Notes under the pieces: generated by a model
Databases searched by the model: none
Seen by the model: only the letters and a program-made list of their open reading frames with translations
Told to the model about the DNA's origin: nothing
Translations under genes and position numbers: made by a program
In this document: in pieces, positions 25,382-33,395 of the stretch
Layout: each line of letters begins with the position of its first letter
Numbering within the stretch: position 1 is the first letter of the stretch
Assembly (NCBI GenBank): GCA_017462565.1
Contig: JAFTQW010000028.1
Location: 48,564-112,563 of the forward strand
Reading direction: 5' to 3'
DNA: 64,000 bases
DNA from: Ruminococcus sp.
GTDB lineage: Bacteria > Bacillota > Clostridia > Oscillospirales > Ruminococcaceae

Positions 25382-25577
25382 AAAAAATCCGCCTTGCCGT
25401 CATATAGCGAAATAAAACCAAGCGTTTACGCAAGGTGGGTAGTCGCCCGAATGCTTCACGCTCCCTTCTTCCACAATGGGGAGGTCTGCAATCCACAGCC
25501 GGAGCCGAATTCCCTTTAAAAAAGTGTTGGATTATAAAAACTACAATTACCCGAACAAGGCAGATTATTTAATTGAC
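25382..25577 (-). ncRNA. ssrS: 6S RNA
   Basis: A transcript of about 195 nt on the minus strand. Its ends pair over 9 bp (TCTGCCTTG with CAAGGCGGA) and it finishes in TTTTTTT. The 3' half reads GGCGACTACCCACCTTG, then a small hairpin, then CTTGGTT; this parallels the GCGAC...CACCTTG...AAGGGTT arm of E. coli 6S RNA. GGCTCCGG and GGGAGCG provide the terminal arm. It has a TTGATT-17-TATAAT promoter. Length, symmetry and the 3' bubble strand fit 6S RNA, which binds the sigma-A RNA polymerase holoenzyme. Identification is by memory, not a covariance search. Confidence 0.72.
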
Positions 25578-25583
25578 ATATAT

Positions 25584-25612
25584 ATTATAACACAAATAAA
25601 TCAGAAAATCAA
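25584..25612 (-). promoter_or_regulatory. promoter of 6S RNA
   Basis: Minus-strand TTGATT (25612-25607) and TATAAT (25589-25584) with a 17-nt spacer; the start is expected near 25577. Confidence 0.75.
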
Positions 25613-25649
25613 TACCTAATTTATGTAAAGTTGTAAATTTTTAAAGAAT

Positions 25650-25958
25650 TTATTCTTCATCGAGAGAATCTTCTTCAAAAGCTTCCTGCATTCTCTGGAG
25701 AAAGAACTCAGAAACTTCTTCAAATTCATCGTCATCGTCAATAGAAGCAAGAATCTCTTCGCCGTTATCTTCGATTGCCTTTAATATTACAAGGTCACAA
25801 TCGGCATTTAGAAAATCGTCATCCTCTATAGCCGGCACCATAGCATAATACTGTTCACCGTTAAGCTCAGCAGCGTCAATAAGTTCAAAGTTCTTTTTAT
25901 TTCCATCTTCATCGACAAGTTCAAAAAGTTCGGGAGTGTATTCGTTCATTTCAGACAT
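25650..25958 (-). CDS. DUF1292 family protein
   Basis: 102 residues, strongly acidic (C-terminus FEEDSLDEE). FELVDEDGNKKNFELID, EYYAMVP-like EQYYAMVPA and DEFEEVSEFF match the small DUF1292 (YrzB-type) family found across Firmicutes. No enzymatic role is known. An AAGGAGC site precedes the ATG. It lies upstream of 6S RNA on the same strand; the 6S promoter makes that RNA independent. Confidence 0.88.
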   Translation of the reverse strand: MSEMNEYTPELFELVDEDGNKKNFELIDAAELNGEQYYAMVPAIEDDDFLNADCDLVILKAIEDNGEEILASIDDDDEFEEVSEFFLQRMQEAFEEDSLDEE

Positions 25959-26173
25959 AAAAATGCTCCTTTTCAGGCATTAAGCCATATAAATAATTTT
26001 CTGAAAAACATTAATGGGATTTCAGTTCATATTTATTATACACTATAAAAACAAAAAAATCAAGAGGAAATAAGAGGAACAGATACGTTTGTGCAAATTG
26101 TTATATAATTCTCTTTAAACATTGTTAATTGTTACAAATATTCTAAAACAATCAAAATTATTAAAAGAAACTA

Positions 26174-26202
26174 TTGACATTTAATAAATAATGTGGTATT
26201 AT
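26174..26202 (+). promoter_or_regulatory. strong promoter of the 525-nt RNA
   Basis: TTGACA (26174-26179), 17-nt spacer, TATTAT (26197-26202); the start is expected near 26209. Confidence 0.8.
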
Positions 26203-26208
26203 ATAATC

Positions 26209-26735
26209 AATGAAAGGGAAGTAAGAGTCCCAAAGCTGAATTTACTTGGTCTGAGTTTAAAAGCTCGATGTAAATTTATTTAATGCGGAAAGGCGGTTGA
26301 GTCCAATGGAAGAAATATCAGAACAGCAGCGTGAAGCCGGCGGGCTTGCTGAGTAAAACGTATAAAAATTGGGAATATAGGCTTCGGCTTGTTCCATTGA
26401 TTGAAATTACAAATTTAATGTTCGTTTACTGAGCTGACGTATTGCTGATTGGAAACGGCTTCATGTCTAAAGTCTATTTGGATACAGGATTATCTGAAAT
26501 TTCGACAGTAAGTCTTTAGATATATTGAATTAAAAATAATGTAAAGGTTGAGTCCAATGAGAAATTAAGATATTTTTATCAGTTATTTTAGGATAGATTT
26601 TGGGTCGGACAGGCGCAGAATGCAATCTGATTTTACTGAAAAGGTGATATCCGATGAAGAAAGATATGTTCTGATTATTTAAACAATTGAATATTATTAA
26701 TATATCGGCTGGGTTATTAATCCGGCCGTTTTGAT
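26209..26735 (+). ncRNA. large structured non-coding RNA, class unidentified
   Basis: A region of about 525 nt with a near-consensus promoter at its 5' end, a terminator at its 3' end and no reading frame with a ribosome site. The 14-nt sequence GGTTGAGTCCAATG occurs twice, at 26295-26308 and 26546-26559, both followed by AGAAAT. Clear helices include GGGA/TCCC near the 5' end, GAATTTAC with GTAAATTT (about 26241 and 26271), CAATGGAA (26304-26311) with TTCCATTG (26392-26399), and GAAGCC (26333-26338) with GGCTTC (26380-26385). It lies upstream of the GH11 gene, but the terminator separates them. It does not resemble tmRNA, RNase P or SRP RNA. A ROOL-like large RNA is one possibility. Confidence 0.6.
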
Positions 26736-26737
26736 TT
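26706..26737 (+). terminator. terminator of the 525-nt RNA
   Basis: An 8-bp GC-rich stem (CGGCTGGG with TCCGGCCG, two G-U pairs), a 7-nt loop and TTTTGATTT. Confidence 0.75.
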
Positions 26738-26756
26738 ATAATCTGTTCCATGGGAT

Positions 26757-26803
26757 TGTGTGCGGATTTTCAAACGTAATTTCACCGAAAAAACGTGTGA
26801 AAT
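26757..26803 (+). repeat. partial copy of interspersed palindromic repeat
   Basis: GTGCGGATTTTC followed by CGTAATTTCACCGAAAA and ACGTGTGAAATC matches both arms of the element at 29170-29331 with the middle deleted. It sits just upstream of the probable GH11 promoter. Confidence 0.6.
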
Positions 26804-26811
26804 CTTCTATA

Positions 26812-26840
26812 TTGACAAGTTTTTATAAAAATGCGATATA
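26812..26840 (+). promoter_or_regulatory. possible promoter of the GH11-CE4 gene
   Basis: TTGACA (26812-26817), 17-nt spacer, GATATA (26835-26840). It lies 170 bp before the start, with a weak -10. Confidence 0.4.
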
Positions 26841-27013
26841 CCTTAAAAACACGATTTATGAACAATATATAATTTTTTTCAATAAATTTTCCGAATTCAA
26901 TAAAATTTCAATAATGTTATGATAGAATAAAATCATTAAGTAAAGGCATGAACTCAGTTGAAAAAAATTTTCAGAGTTACAAGCCAATTTAATGAAAGTG
27001 AGGAATAATTTAC

Positions 27014-29164
27014 ATGAGACAAGGCGCAATCAAAAGGTCTGTCAGCGGTTTTATTACAATGCTGATGACAGCTGTTTGCTTCTTTACCATGCCGGCATCG
27101 CAGCTAAATTCCGCCGCTGCCGATCAGCAGCAGATCGGTAATAAAGACGGATATGACTACGAGCTTTGGAACCAGTGGGGACAAGGCAGTGCAGAAATGC
27201 AGGTTGGAAGCGACGGAGCATTCTCATGCAGCTGGAGCGGAATCGAAAATTGTCTTTTCCGTACCGGAAAAAAGCTTGAGAAAACAAAGAAATACGGCGA
27301 ATATAACGGTATTTACATTGATTATGATGTCGAATATGAGCCGAAAGGAAACTCCTATATGTGTGTCTACGGATGGACAGAAAACCCTACCGTTGAATAC
27401 TACATCGTGGAAGCATGGGGTTCATGGAGACCGCCGGGATCTACTAATTCTCTCGGTACAGTTGAAGCGAACGGAAATAAATACGACATTTATAAAACCG
27501 TAAGAGAAAATCAGCCGTCTATTCACGGAACTGAAACATTTGAACAGTATTGGAGCGTTCGTCAGGATAATCCCGCACAGAACAATGTCAAAAAAGAAAT
27601 CACAGGCAGAATCAGTGTATCCAAGCACTTTGAAGCATGGGAAAAAGCTGGTCTTGATATGAGCGGAACAATGTATGAAGTTGCTTTGAATATCGAGGGT
27701 TATCAGTCAAACGGAAGTGCTAATGTTATTAAGAACGGTCTTGTTTTTGGTGATGGTGACGGCGACGGAGGTACAGTTAAACCTCCAGTGATCGTAGAAC
27801 CGGACGAAAACGGATATTTCTTTCACTCTGATTTTGAAGATGATACCGACAGCTGGGCAGCAAGAGGCAATGCTTCTGTTAAAACAGACAGTTCCGAAAC
27901 TTATGACGGAAACAAATCTCTCTGCGTAACCGGAAGAACAGATTCATGGAATGGCGCAGCACGTTCATTAAACAGTTCTGCTTTTGTTCCGGGAAATTCT
28001 TATAGTTTCAGCGTAATAGCAATGCAGAATGAAACTGCATCAGAGAATTTCAAGCTTACTCTTCAGTATACAAAAGACGGCGAGGAAAACTATGATACAA
28101 TTGCTACAGCAACCGGAGCAAAAGGCGAGTGGGTTCAGCTTGCAAACACAAGCTATACTATTCCGTCCGGTGCATCAAATCTACTTATTTATGTGGAAAC
28201 GGACGACAGCACAACGAATTTCTATATGGATGAGGCTATCGGAGCTAAAAACGGAACAATAATCAGTGCTGACAAAAAGTATAAAACTGGTGACGTAAAC
28301 TGCGATGGAAAAATTGACTCTGCTGATATTCAGGAGCTTCAGAATTTTATTCTTGGTATGAAAGCAAGCGTTGTCACTGAAACATCTGATATGAACAGTG
28401 ATGGTATTATCGATTCGTTTGATCTTGCTCTCCTAAGAAAAGCAGTGAATGCAAAATCTACAGAACCTATAACTCCTCTGGATGAGCCTTCGGGAAATAA
28501 TGGCATTGATATTTCGTGGATAGATCCATCCAAGCCAATGGTTGCGATCTCATTTGATGACGGAGCGGTCGGAACATCTTCAAATTCGTCGTCTATGAGA
28601 ATTCTCAATGCTCTTTCCGATTCAGGCTTCCACTCAACATTTTTCTATGTTGGAAACTGGATAAACGCTGGCAATCAGGATGAAGTAAAAAAAGCATATG
28701 ATATGGGAATGGAAATTGCTAATCATACAAATTCTCATCCGTATCTTACAAACCTTTCAGAGAGTGAGATACGAAGCGAATATGATACCTGCGCACAGAA
28801 GCTTAAATCTATAACAGGCGCAGAGCCGTCTAAACTTCTGAGACTTCCATATCTTGCTTCAAACAGCACAGTTCAGAGCGCACTTTATGATGCTCCGCTT
28901 ATAACTTGTTCAATCGACACACAGGATTGGAACAGCGCATCGAGCAATCAGATAATAGATACCGTAAAAAATGCCATGAACAGCGGTTCACTTGATAATG
29001 CAATCGTACTTTGTCACGAAACGTATGATAGCACGGCAGAGGCAATGGAATATCTTTGTCCTTATCTTAAATCGCAGGGATGGCAGATAGTGACCATTTC
29101 AGAACTTTTTGCAGTAAATGGAAAAGAACTGAATGGCGGTCAGATTTACACAAAATGTAATTAA
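27014..29164 (+). CDS. bifunctional xylanase/acetylxylan esterase: GH11-CBM22-dockerin-CE4
   Basis: 716 residues, secreted (signal 1-36). GH11 (about 40-245) has the nucleophile Glu in VEYYIVEAWG and the acid/base Glu in NIEGYQSNGSA. CBM22 (260-415) binds xylan. The type I dockerin (422-485) has GDVNCDGKIDSADI and a second loop DMNSDGIIDSFDL. CE4 polysaccharide deacetylase (497-700) has AISFDDG, the zinc-site ANHTNSHP and LRLPY. The order matches bifunctional xylanase-esterases described from R. flavefaciens. It would cleave the xylan backbone and remove acetyl groups while docked to the cellulosome. It is monocistronic, flanked by an RNA gene and a palindromic repeat. Confidence 0.96.
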   Translation: MRQGAIKRSVSGFITMLMTAVCFFTMPASQLNSAAADQQQIGNKDGYDYELWNQWGQGSAEMQVGSDGAFSCSWSGIENCLFRTGKKLEKTKKYGEYNGIYIDYDVEYEPKGNSYMCVYGWTENPTVEYYIVEAWGSWRPPGSTNSLGTVEANGNKYDIYKTVRENQPSIHGTETFEQYWSVRQDNPAQNNVKKEITGRISVSKHFEAWEKAGLDMSGTMYEVALNIEGYQSNGSANVIKNGLVFGDGDGDGGTVKPPVIVEPDENGYFFHSDFEDDTDSWAARGNASVKTDSSETYDGNKSLCVTGRTDSWNGAARSLNSSAFVPGNSYSFSVIAMQNETASENFKLTLQYTKDGEENYDTIATATGAKGEWVQLANTSYTIPSGASNLLIYVETDDSTTNFYMDEAIGAKNGTIISADKKYKTGDVNCDGKIDSADIQELQNFILGMKASVVTETSDMNSDGIIDSFDLALLRKAVNAKSTEPITPLDEPSGNNGIDISWIDPSKPMVAISFDDGAVGTSSNSSSMRILNALSDSGFHSTFFYVGNWINAGNQDEVKKAYDMGMEIANHTNSHPYLTNLSESEIRSEYDTCAQKLKSITGAEPSKLLRLPYLASNSTVQSALYDAPLITCSIDTQDWNSASSNQIIDTVKNAMNSGSLDNAIVLCHETYDSTAEAMEYLCPYLKSQGWQIVTISELFAVNGKELNGGQIYTKCN

Positions 29165-29169
29165 AGTTT

Positions 29170-29331
29170 AGAACCTGTATTAATAGGAAATATGTGCGGA
29201 TTTTCGAGCGTAATTTTGCCGATTACAAGAAAAAATCCGCAGGAATACTGACGTATTGCAAGGATTTTTGACACAGTAAGCGGTAAAATTCGCCGAAAAG
29301 ACGTGCAAATTCTCCTATGAATACAGGTTCT
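29170..29331. repeat. palindromic MITE-like element
   Basis: 162 bp. The ends AGAACCTGTATT and AATACAGGTTCT belong to 19-bp terminal inverted repeats with one mismatch; much of the interior is also inverted (GTGCGGATTTTCGAGCG against a related arm). TTA flanks both sides (29168-29170, 29331-29333), a possible 3-bp target duplication. No reading frame is present. Related copies are at 26757 and 51671. Confidence 0.7.
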
Positions 29332-29477
29332 TACATATCCGAAATTTTATAAAATTCAGGGTATGGAATATTCTATAATTCACACCTCGAAAAATTTATC
29401 ACTTAAATAAAGCTCTGTTAAGAGTCTTCCTTTCTCTTCGCAGAGTTTTATTTGGGGGACAAAACAATAATCAAACC

Positions 29478-29517
29478 AAAAGGTCTGCCGCATACGGTCA
29501 AATGCGTCAGACCTTTT
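29478..29517. terminator. terminator of the leftward kinase gene
   Basis: A 10-bp stem (AAAAGGTCTG with CAGACCTTTT), 20-nt loop with a small inner helix, 8 bp past the kinase stop. The region 29405-29453 holds a second weaker hairpin. Confidence 0.75.
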
Positions 29518-29524
29518 GATCTTT

Positions 29525-31225
29525 TTAAATATTGAGTATAACAGTAAACGTTATAATATTGTTTTCATAATCAGCCGAGATTTTTCCGCCATGAAGCTCG
29601 GCAATAGCCTGAGCAATTGACAGTCCAAGACCAAATCCTTCCTGTTCATGGATACGGTCGTTTTCACTTCTGAAAAAACGTTCAAATAATTTTGAAGTAT
29701 CGCTTGCCGAGAAATCAGAGCATGGATTAGAACAGCTTATAACAGCACATTCGCCATTCTTTTTAAGGCTGAAACGTATAACGCTTTTTTCGTCAGAATA
29801 TTTCAGAGCATTGTCCATAAGAATTCCGACAAGCTGAGAAATTTTATTTTCATCGCAGTTTAGCCTGATATTTTCTTCAATATCCAGTTCAAGGGTTTTG
29901 CCGCTTTCAAATAATAAACTCTCAAAATAAAGGAGAGAATTATTTACGGTATTGCTTATATCGCTGATTTTAAAACCGGAGCGAGCCGTATTAACTTCCA
30001 GCAGCTTAGAGAGATCAAGAAGCTCTTTAACCAGCCTTTGCATTTTAACAGCCTGTTCTTTTATGCATTCAGTCCAGCGGTCTTTACCGTTTTTATTTCC
30101 GATAATGTCAATAGTAGTGGAGATAACAGTAATGGGAGTTTTAAGCTCATGGCTTGCATCCGAGATAAATTGCTTCTGACGTTCAATGCTGTCGGCGACA
30201 GGCTTTATAACATATCCTGAAACGATAACAATAAAAACAAAAAGGATAAAGAAAATAATGCCTCCGACAAGAATAGAAATTTTAAGAAGATTACCGTTTG
30301 CCGTATGAGTGAAGCTGTCGTTAATAAAGATTATGATTTTCATTCCGTCCTTCTGGTGAACGCTGTAGCTGTAAGCAATTTTATCTTTAGTGATTTTCCC
30401 GTTTTTCTTATCAGAGTTAAGAATGGTTTTGGCATATTCTCTTGCTTCAGAATTTTCTAAAGGATTCATAAGGTTGCCGTCATTGATCGATAAAAGACTA
30501 TTACTGCTGTCGGCAATAAGATAAAACGAACCGGTATTATTCAGAACTTCCGGAATATTGTTTTCAAAAATATCAGCAAAGCTGCTGTGTGCTACGAGAG
30601 AACCGTTTGAAGAGGGGATAGTTGCTTCATTTTTATAACTGATATCTATACTGTCAACAGTGATTTTAATATTTTCGTCATCTCCGCCATTACTTGAAGA
30701 TTTCCACCATATAACTGAAAAGAGAAAATAATCACTTACAATTTGTGATTTATCAATAGAAATAGTATCGTCGCCCATTCTTATGTTATCATAGTTATTG
30801 AAGTCTATTGAGATACTTGTAGTATCATCATTAAATTGATATTTTTTATGAATCCATTGCAGACTGCCATCTATTTCAGCCTCGAAAAGCAGTCCTCCTC
30901 CGGCACTGTACCAATCAACTGAACCGTCGTAGCTTATATTTCCGTAAACAGTGATTTTTGAAATATCTCTTACGCTTCTTGGAATTATGTAATCACCGTT
31001 CTCAGTTTTTTCAGCTTCACTTAAATCGAAATGCTCGTTTACAGGCTGATTCAGATGAGAGACTGCCGCTTGTTCAATAACGCTTTCGATAATTTTTCCC
31101 TCATTTTTATAGCTGAATCTCATTAAAAAATTCAGAGTTATTATCATGAGCAAAACGACTGCAAAAACTATCAGCGAAGCTGTTATGATATATTTTTTCC
31201 TGAGCTTATTAAGAGAGCTGTTCAT
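29525..31225 (-). CDS. sensor histidine kinase with large extracellular domain
   Basis: 566 residues. TM1 is at about 12-34, an extracellular sensor domain at about 35-315 and TM2 at about 316-342. Then comes HisKA with DASHELKTPI and an ATPase domain with N-box LVGILMDNALKYS and G-box GFGLGLSIAQAIAE. The outer domain includes WYSAGGGLLFEAEIDGS and appears beta-rich; no named sensor family was recognised. The start overlaps the response regulator stop by 4 bp. The signal sensed is unknown. Linkage to the GH11 enzyme is by position only. Confidence 0.92.
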   Translation of the reverse strand: MNSSLNKLRKKYIITASLIVFAVVLLMIITLNFLMRFSYKNEGKIIESVIEQAAVSHLNQPVNEHFDLSEAEKTENGDYIIPRSVRDISKITVYGNISYDGSVDWYSAGGGLLFEAEIDGSLQWIHKKYQFNDDTTSISIDFNNYDNIRMGDDTISIDKSQIVSDYFLFSVIWWKSSSNGGDDENIKITVDSIDISYKNEATIPSSNGSLVAHSSFADIFENNIPEVLNNTGSFYLIADSSNSLLSINDGNLMNPLENSEAREYAKTILNSDKKNGKITKDKIAYSYSVHQKDGMKIIIFINDSFTHTANGNLLKISILVGGIIFFILFVFIVIVSGYVIKPVADSIERQKQFISDASHELKTPITVISTTIDIIGNKNGKDRWTECIKEQAVKMQRLVKELLDLSKLLEVNTARSGFKISDISNTVNNSLLYFESLLFESGKTLELDIEENIRLNCDENKISQLVGILMDNALKYSDEKSVIRFSLKKNGECAVISCSNPCSDFSASDTSKLFERFFRSENDRIHEQEGFGLGLSIAQAIAELHGGKISADYENNIITFTVILNI

Positions 31226-31899
31226 TTATTTTCCCCCAGAGAATAACCGATTCCTCTTACGGATTTTATAACTGTATCAGACTTGAGAGCATTCAGCTTT
31301 TTGCGGAGGAAGGAAATATAAACATCTGTTGAATTATACTCAACATCTGATTCATAGCCCCAGATTTTATTTATACAATACTCACGCTTAACAACGTTGC
31401 CTTTATTTAAAATAAGAAGCTCCATAAGCTGATATTCCTTTGTGCTTAGTTTAATGCCTTTTCCGTCTTTTTTCAGCTCATGATGAGTGCGGTCGAGTTC
31501 AATATCTGCAAAGCGCAGAATCTCGGTAACATATTCCATAGCATTTCTTCTGGAAAGCGCCCACACACGAGCGATAAGCTCTTCGGTTACAAACGGCTTG
31601 GTGAGATAATCGTCAGCTCCGGATTTAAAGCTTTTTATCTTATCTTCTGTTTCAGACTTTGCAGTAAGCATTAGTATAGACGAGGAAATGTTGTTTTTTC
31701 GTATTTCCTGCAAAACCTCTACACCGTTCATTTTTGGCAGCGTGATATCAAGAATAATAACATCGTAAATTCCGCTTAGAGCGTTATCAAGACCGTCTAT
31801 ACCGTTAAAAGAAGTGTCAACGAGAAAACCTTCGCAAACAAGCAATTCCTTTAAAGCCATAGAAAGATTTTTTTCATCTTCAATAATCAGAACTTTCAT
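31222..31899 (-). CDS. OmpR-family response regulator
   Basis: 225 residues. The receiver has IIEDEKN, phospho-acceptor Asp in DVIILDITLPKMNG (about 51), MLTAKSE and TKPF. The winged-helix DNA-binding domain contains KEYQLMELLILNKG and TDVYISFLRKKL with SVRGIGYSLG. It pairs with the overlapping kinase gene. A promoter lies 37 bp upstream. No transporter is adjacent in this operon, unlike the two other two-component systems in the window. Confidence 0.95.
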   Translation of the reverse strand: MKVLIIEDEKNLSMALKELLVCEGFLVDTSFNGIDGLDNALSGIYDVIILDITLPKMNGVEVLQEIRKNNISSSILMLTAKSETEDKIKSFKSGADDYLTKPFVTEELIARVWALSRRNAMEYVTEILRFADIELDRTHHELKKDGKGIKLSTKEYQLMELLILNKGNVVKREYCINKIWGYESDVEYNSTDVYISFLRKKLNALKSDTVIKSVRGIGYSLGENK

Positions 31900-31935
31900 A
31901 AATAAGACCCCCTAACATAAGTTTATCATTATATC

Positions 31936-31964
31936 ATTATAACATATTTTCCGGAATTTGTCAT
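31936..31964 (-). promoter_or_regulatory. promoter of the regulator-kinase pair
   Basis: Minus-strand ATGACA (31964-31959) and TATAAT (31941-31936) with a 17-nt spacer. Confidence 0.65.
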
Positions 31965-32007
31965 AAAAAGTCTGGATTTAAGGTGAGAAAATTTGCGGAA
32001 AAATTTG

Positions 32008-32036
32008 TTGACTTTTACAACGGATCGTGGTATAGT
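32008..32036 (+). promoter_or_regulatory. promoter of the small C39-like gene
   Basis: TTGACT (32008-32013), 17-nt spacer, TATAGT (32031-32036). It lies inside the longest possible frame, which forces the true start downstream. The leader holds a hairpin with GTTGTCT/AGACAAC arms. Confidence 0.65.
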
Positions 32037-32087
32037 GAAAGAAAAAAGGAAAAGGTTGTCTTAACAGACAACTTTAAAAAATTGAAA

Positions 32088-32462
32088 ATGACTGAAATAA
32101 AATACATACACGAACCGACTGATTTACAGTGCGGACAGGCTGTGCTTGCAAAGGTTCTTGATAAAAGTGTTGATGAAATAATTGAATATCTTGGAAACGA
32201 AAGGGAAACTAATCTGAAAGAAATGAAGTCGGCTTTAAGGCATTTCGGAGTAAATATTTCTGATGAACGCATACCTGTAAGCAGTAAAAAAGAGCTTCCG
32301 GAGCTTTGTCTATTAAGTCTTGAAACTCCAAGATGCTGGCATTGGTCGCTTTATTGCAGAGGAATTTTTTTCGATCCCGAGCATGGGGTAATGGACGATT
32401 TTCCAATATCAAACAGAAGATACTATTGGAAGCTGTCGAAAAAACAGAGTGTGTTCGCATAA
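32088..32462 (+). CDS. small C39-peptidase-like protein without export signal
   Basis: 124 residues from the ATG at 32088. The frame is open from 31983, but a promoter at 32008-32036 and the onset of homology at MTEIKYIHEPTDLQCGQ favour the later start. Cys in LQCGQAVLAKVL, His in HWSLYC and Asp in FFDPEHG are arranged as in C39-type bacteriocin-processing cysteine peptidases and papain-fold relatives. There is no membrane segment or ATPase domain. It sits between two-component and ABC modules, so a link to peptide signals is tempting but unproven. The ribosome site is weak. Confidence 0.6.
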   Translation: MTEIKYIHEPTDLQCGQAVLAKVLDKSVDEIIEYLGNERETNLKEMKSALRHFGVNISDERIPVSSKKELPELCLLSLETPRCWHWSLYCRGIFFDPEHGVMDDFPISNRRYYWKLSKKQSVFA

Positions 32463-32464
32463 AT

Positions 32465-32505
32465 TAAGGAGATGTTTTCAAGTTTAACATCTCCTTAGTT
32501 TTATT
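32465..32505. terminator. bidirectional terminator, C39-like gene and kinase
   Basis: A perfect 12-bp stem (TAAGGAGATGTT with AACATCTCCTTA), 9-nt loop and GTTTTATT tail between convergent genes. Confidence 0.85.
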
Positions 32506-33382
32506 CAAAATATATGGTGATAACAAGCCTTTCATTCACATATTCCGCTTTGATCGTTCCGCCCATTTGCTCTGTAAATAACTTGGCTATTGACAGTCCC
32601 AATCCGGTTGAGTTTTTGGCGGTTTCAACCGTATAAAATCTGTCAAATAAACGTCCGACTGTAACGGTATTCAGATTTTTAGCCGTGTTTGAAAATGTTA
32701 TCACTCCATTTTCTGTAAGTTTAACGAACAAGTCTCCGTCACTGTATTTAAGAGTGTTACTGATAATATTTCCGAAAATTCTCATAAGCGCCGATTTATC
32801 AAGGTTACGCTCTACACGAGTGCTGGAAATTTCAACGTTGGGAGTAATTCCGTGCTGAACGATTGCACCATAATATGAAGCAATGCTCTCCTCAAGGACG
32901 CTGTTCAGACAAATCGGCTGCATATTCATTTCACGAACCGATGCAACGATTGAATAGCGAAAAAGCTCTTCGGTAAGCTGTTTCATAGCGTTTGTACGAT
33001 TGGCAATCTGAGTAATATATTTCCGGACTGTATCGGACGTTTTTTCTTTTTCCAAAAGGTCAAGATATCCGCTTATTGCAGTCAGCGGCGTACGCAAATC
33101 GTGGGAGATGTTCGTGACAGCCTCTTTCAGTTCAGTATCTCCTTGTTGACAGCGAAGTTTTTCCCGGCGGAGCTGCTGGAGCTGAACATTCAGACTTTCA
33201 GCAAGCGCACGCATATCCCTGTCACTGCTTGAAATATCAATTAGCGTATTTGTGTCGGCTGACATCCTTTCAGCGATTTTTTCTTTTATTTCTCTTGCGG
33301 ATTTTTTCATAAAGTATGTCTTTATCAGTAGAATCACTATTCCTGCCGTAAGCAAAGAACAAAGGCAAGTCAGCCCGAACAC
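32501..33382 (-). CDS. sensor histidine kinase, single membrane helix
   Basis: About 293 residues. The start is probably the GTG at 33382: AAGGAG lies 9 nt before it, whereas the TTG at 33391 directly abuts that site. One helix (about 2-22) precedes a short linker. The HisKA motif is NISHDLRTPLTAISG. The ATPase domain has N-box RIFGNIISNTLKYS and G-box GLGLSIAKLF. It is the last gene of a regulator-ATPase-permease-permease-kinase operon, 13 bp after a permease gene. With no extracellular domain, it may sense through the ABC transporter. Confidence 0.9.
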   Translation of the reverse strand: MFGLTCLCSLLTAGIVILLIKTYFMKKSAREIKEKIAERMSADTNTLIDISSSDRDMRALAESLNVQLQQLRREKLRCQQGDTELKEAVTNISHDLRTPLTAISGYLDLLEKEKTSDTVRKYITQIANRTNAMKQLTEELFRYSIVASVREMNMQPICLNSVLEESIASYYGAIVQHGITPNVEISSTRVERNLDKSALMRIFGNIISNTLKYSDGDLFVKLTENGVITFSNTAKNLNTVTVGRLFDRFYTVETAKNSTGLGLSIAKLFTEQMGGTIKAEYVNERLVITIYFE

Positions 33383-33395
33383 GAAAATCAACTCC

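Noticed and set aside
26209-26735. tmRNA, RNase P RNA or SRP RNA as identity of the large RNA
   Set aside because: No tRNA-like ends with GTTCGA and CCA, no RNase P GAGGAAAGTCC core, and no SRP tetraloop motif.
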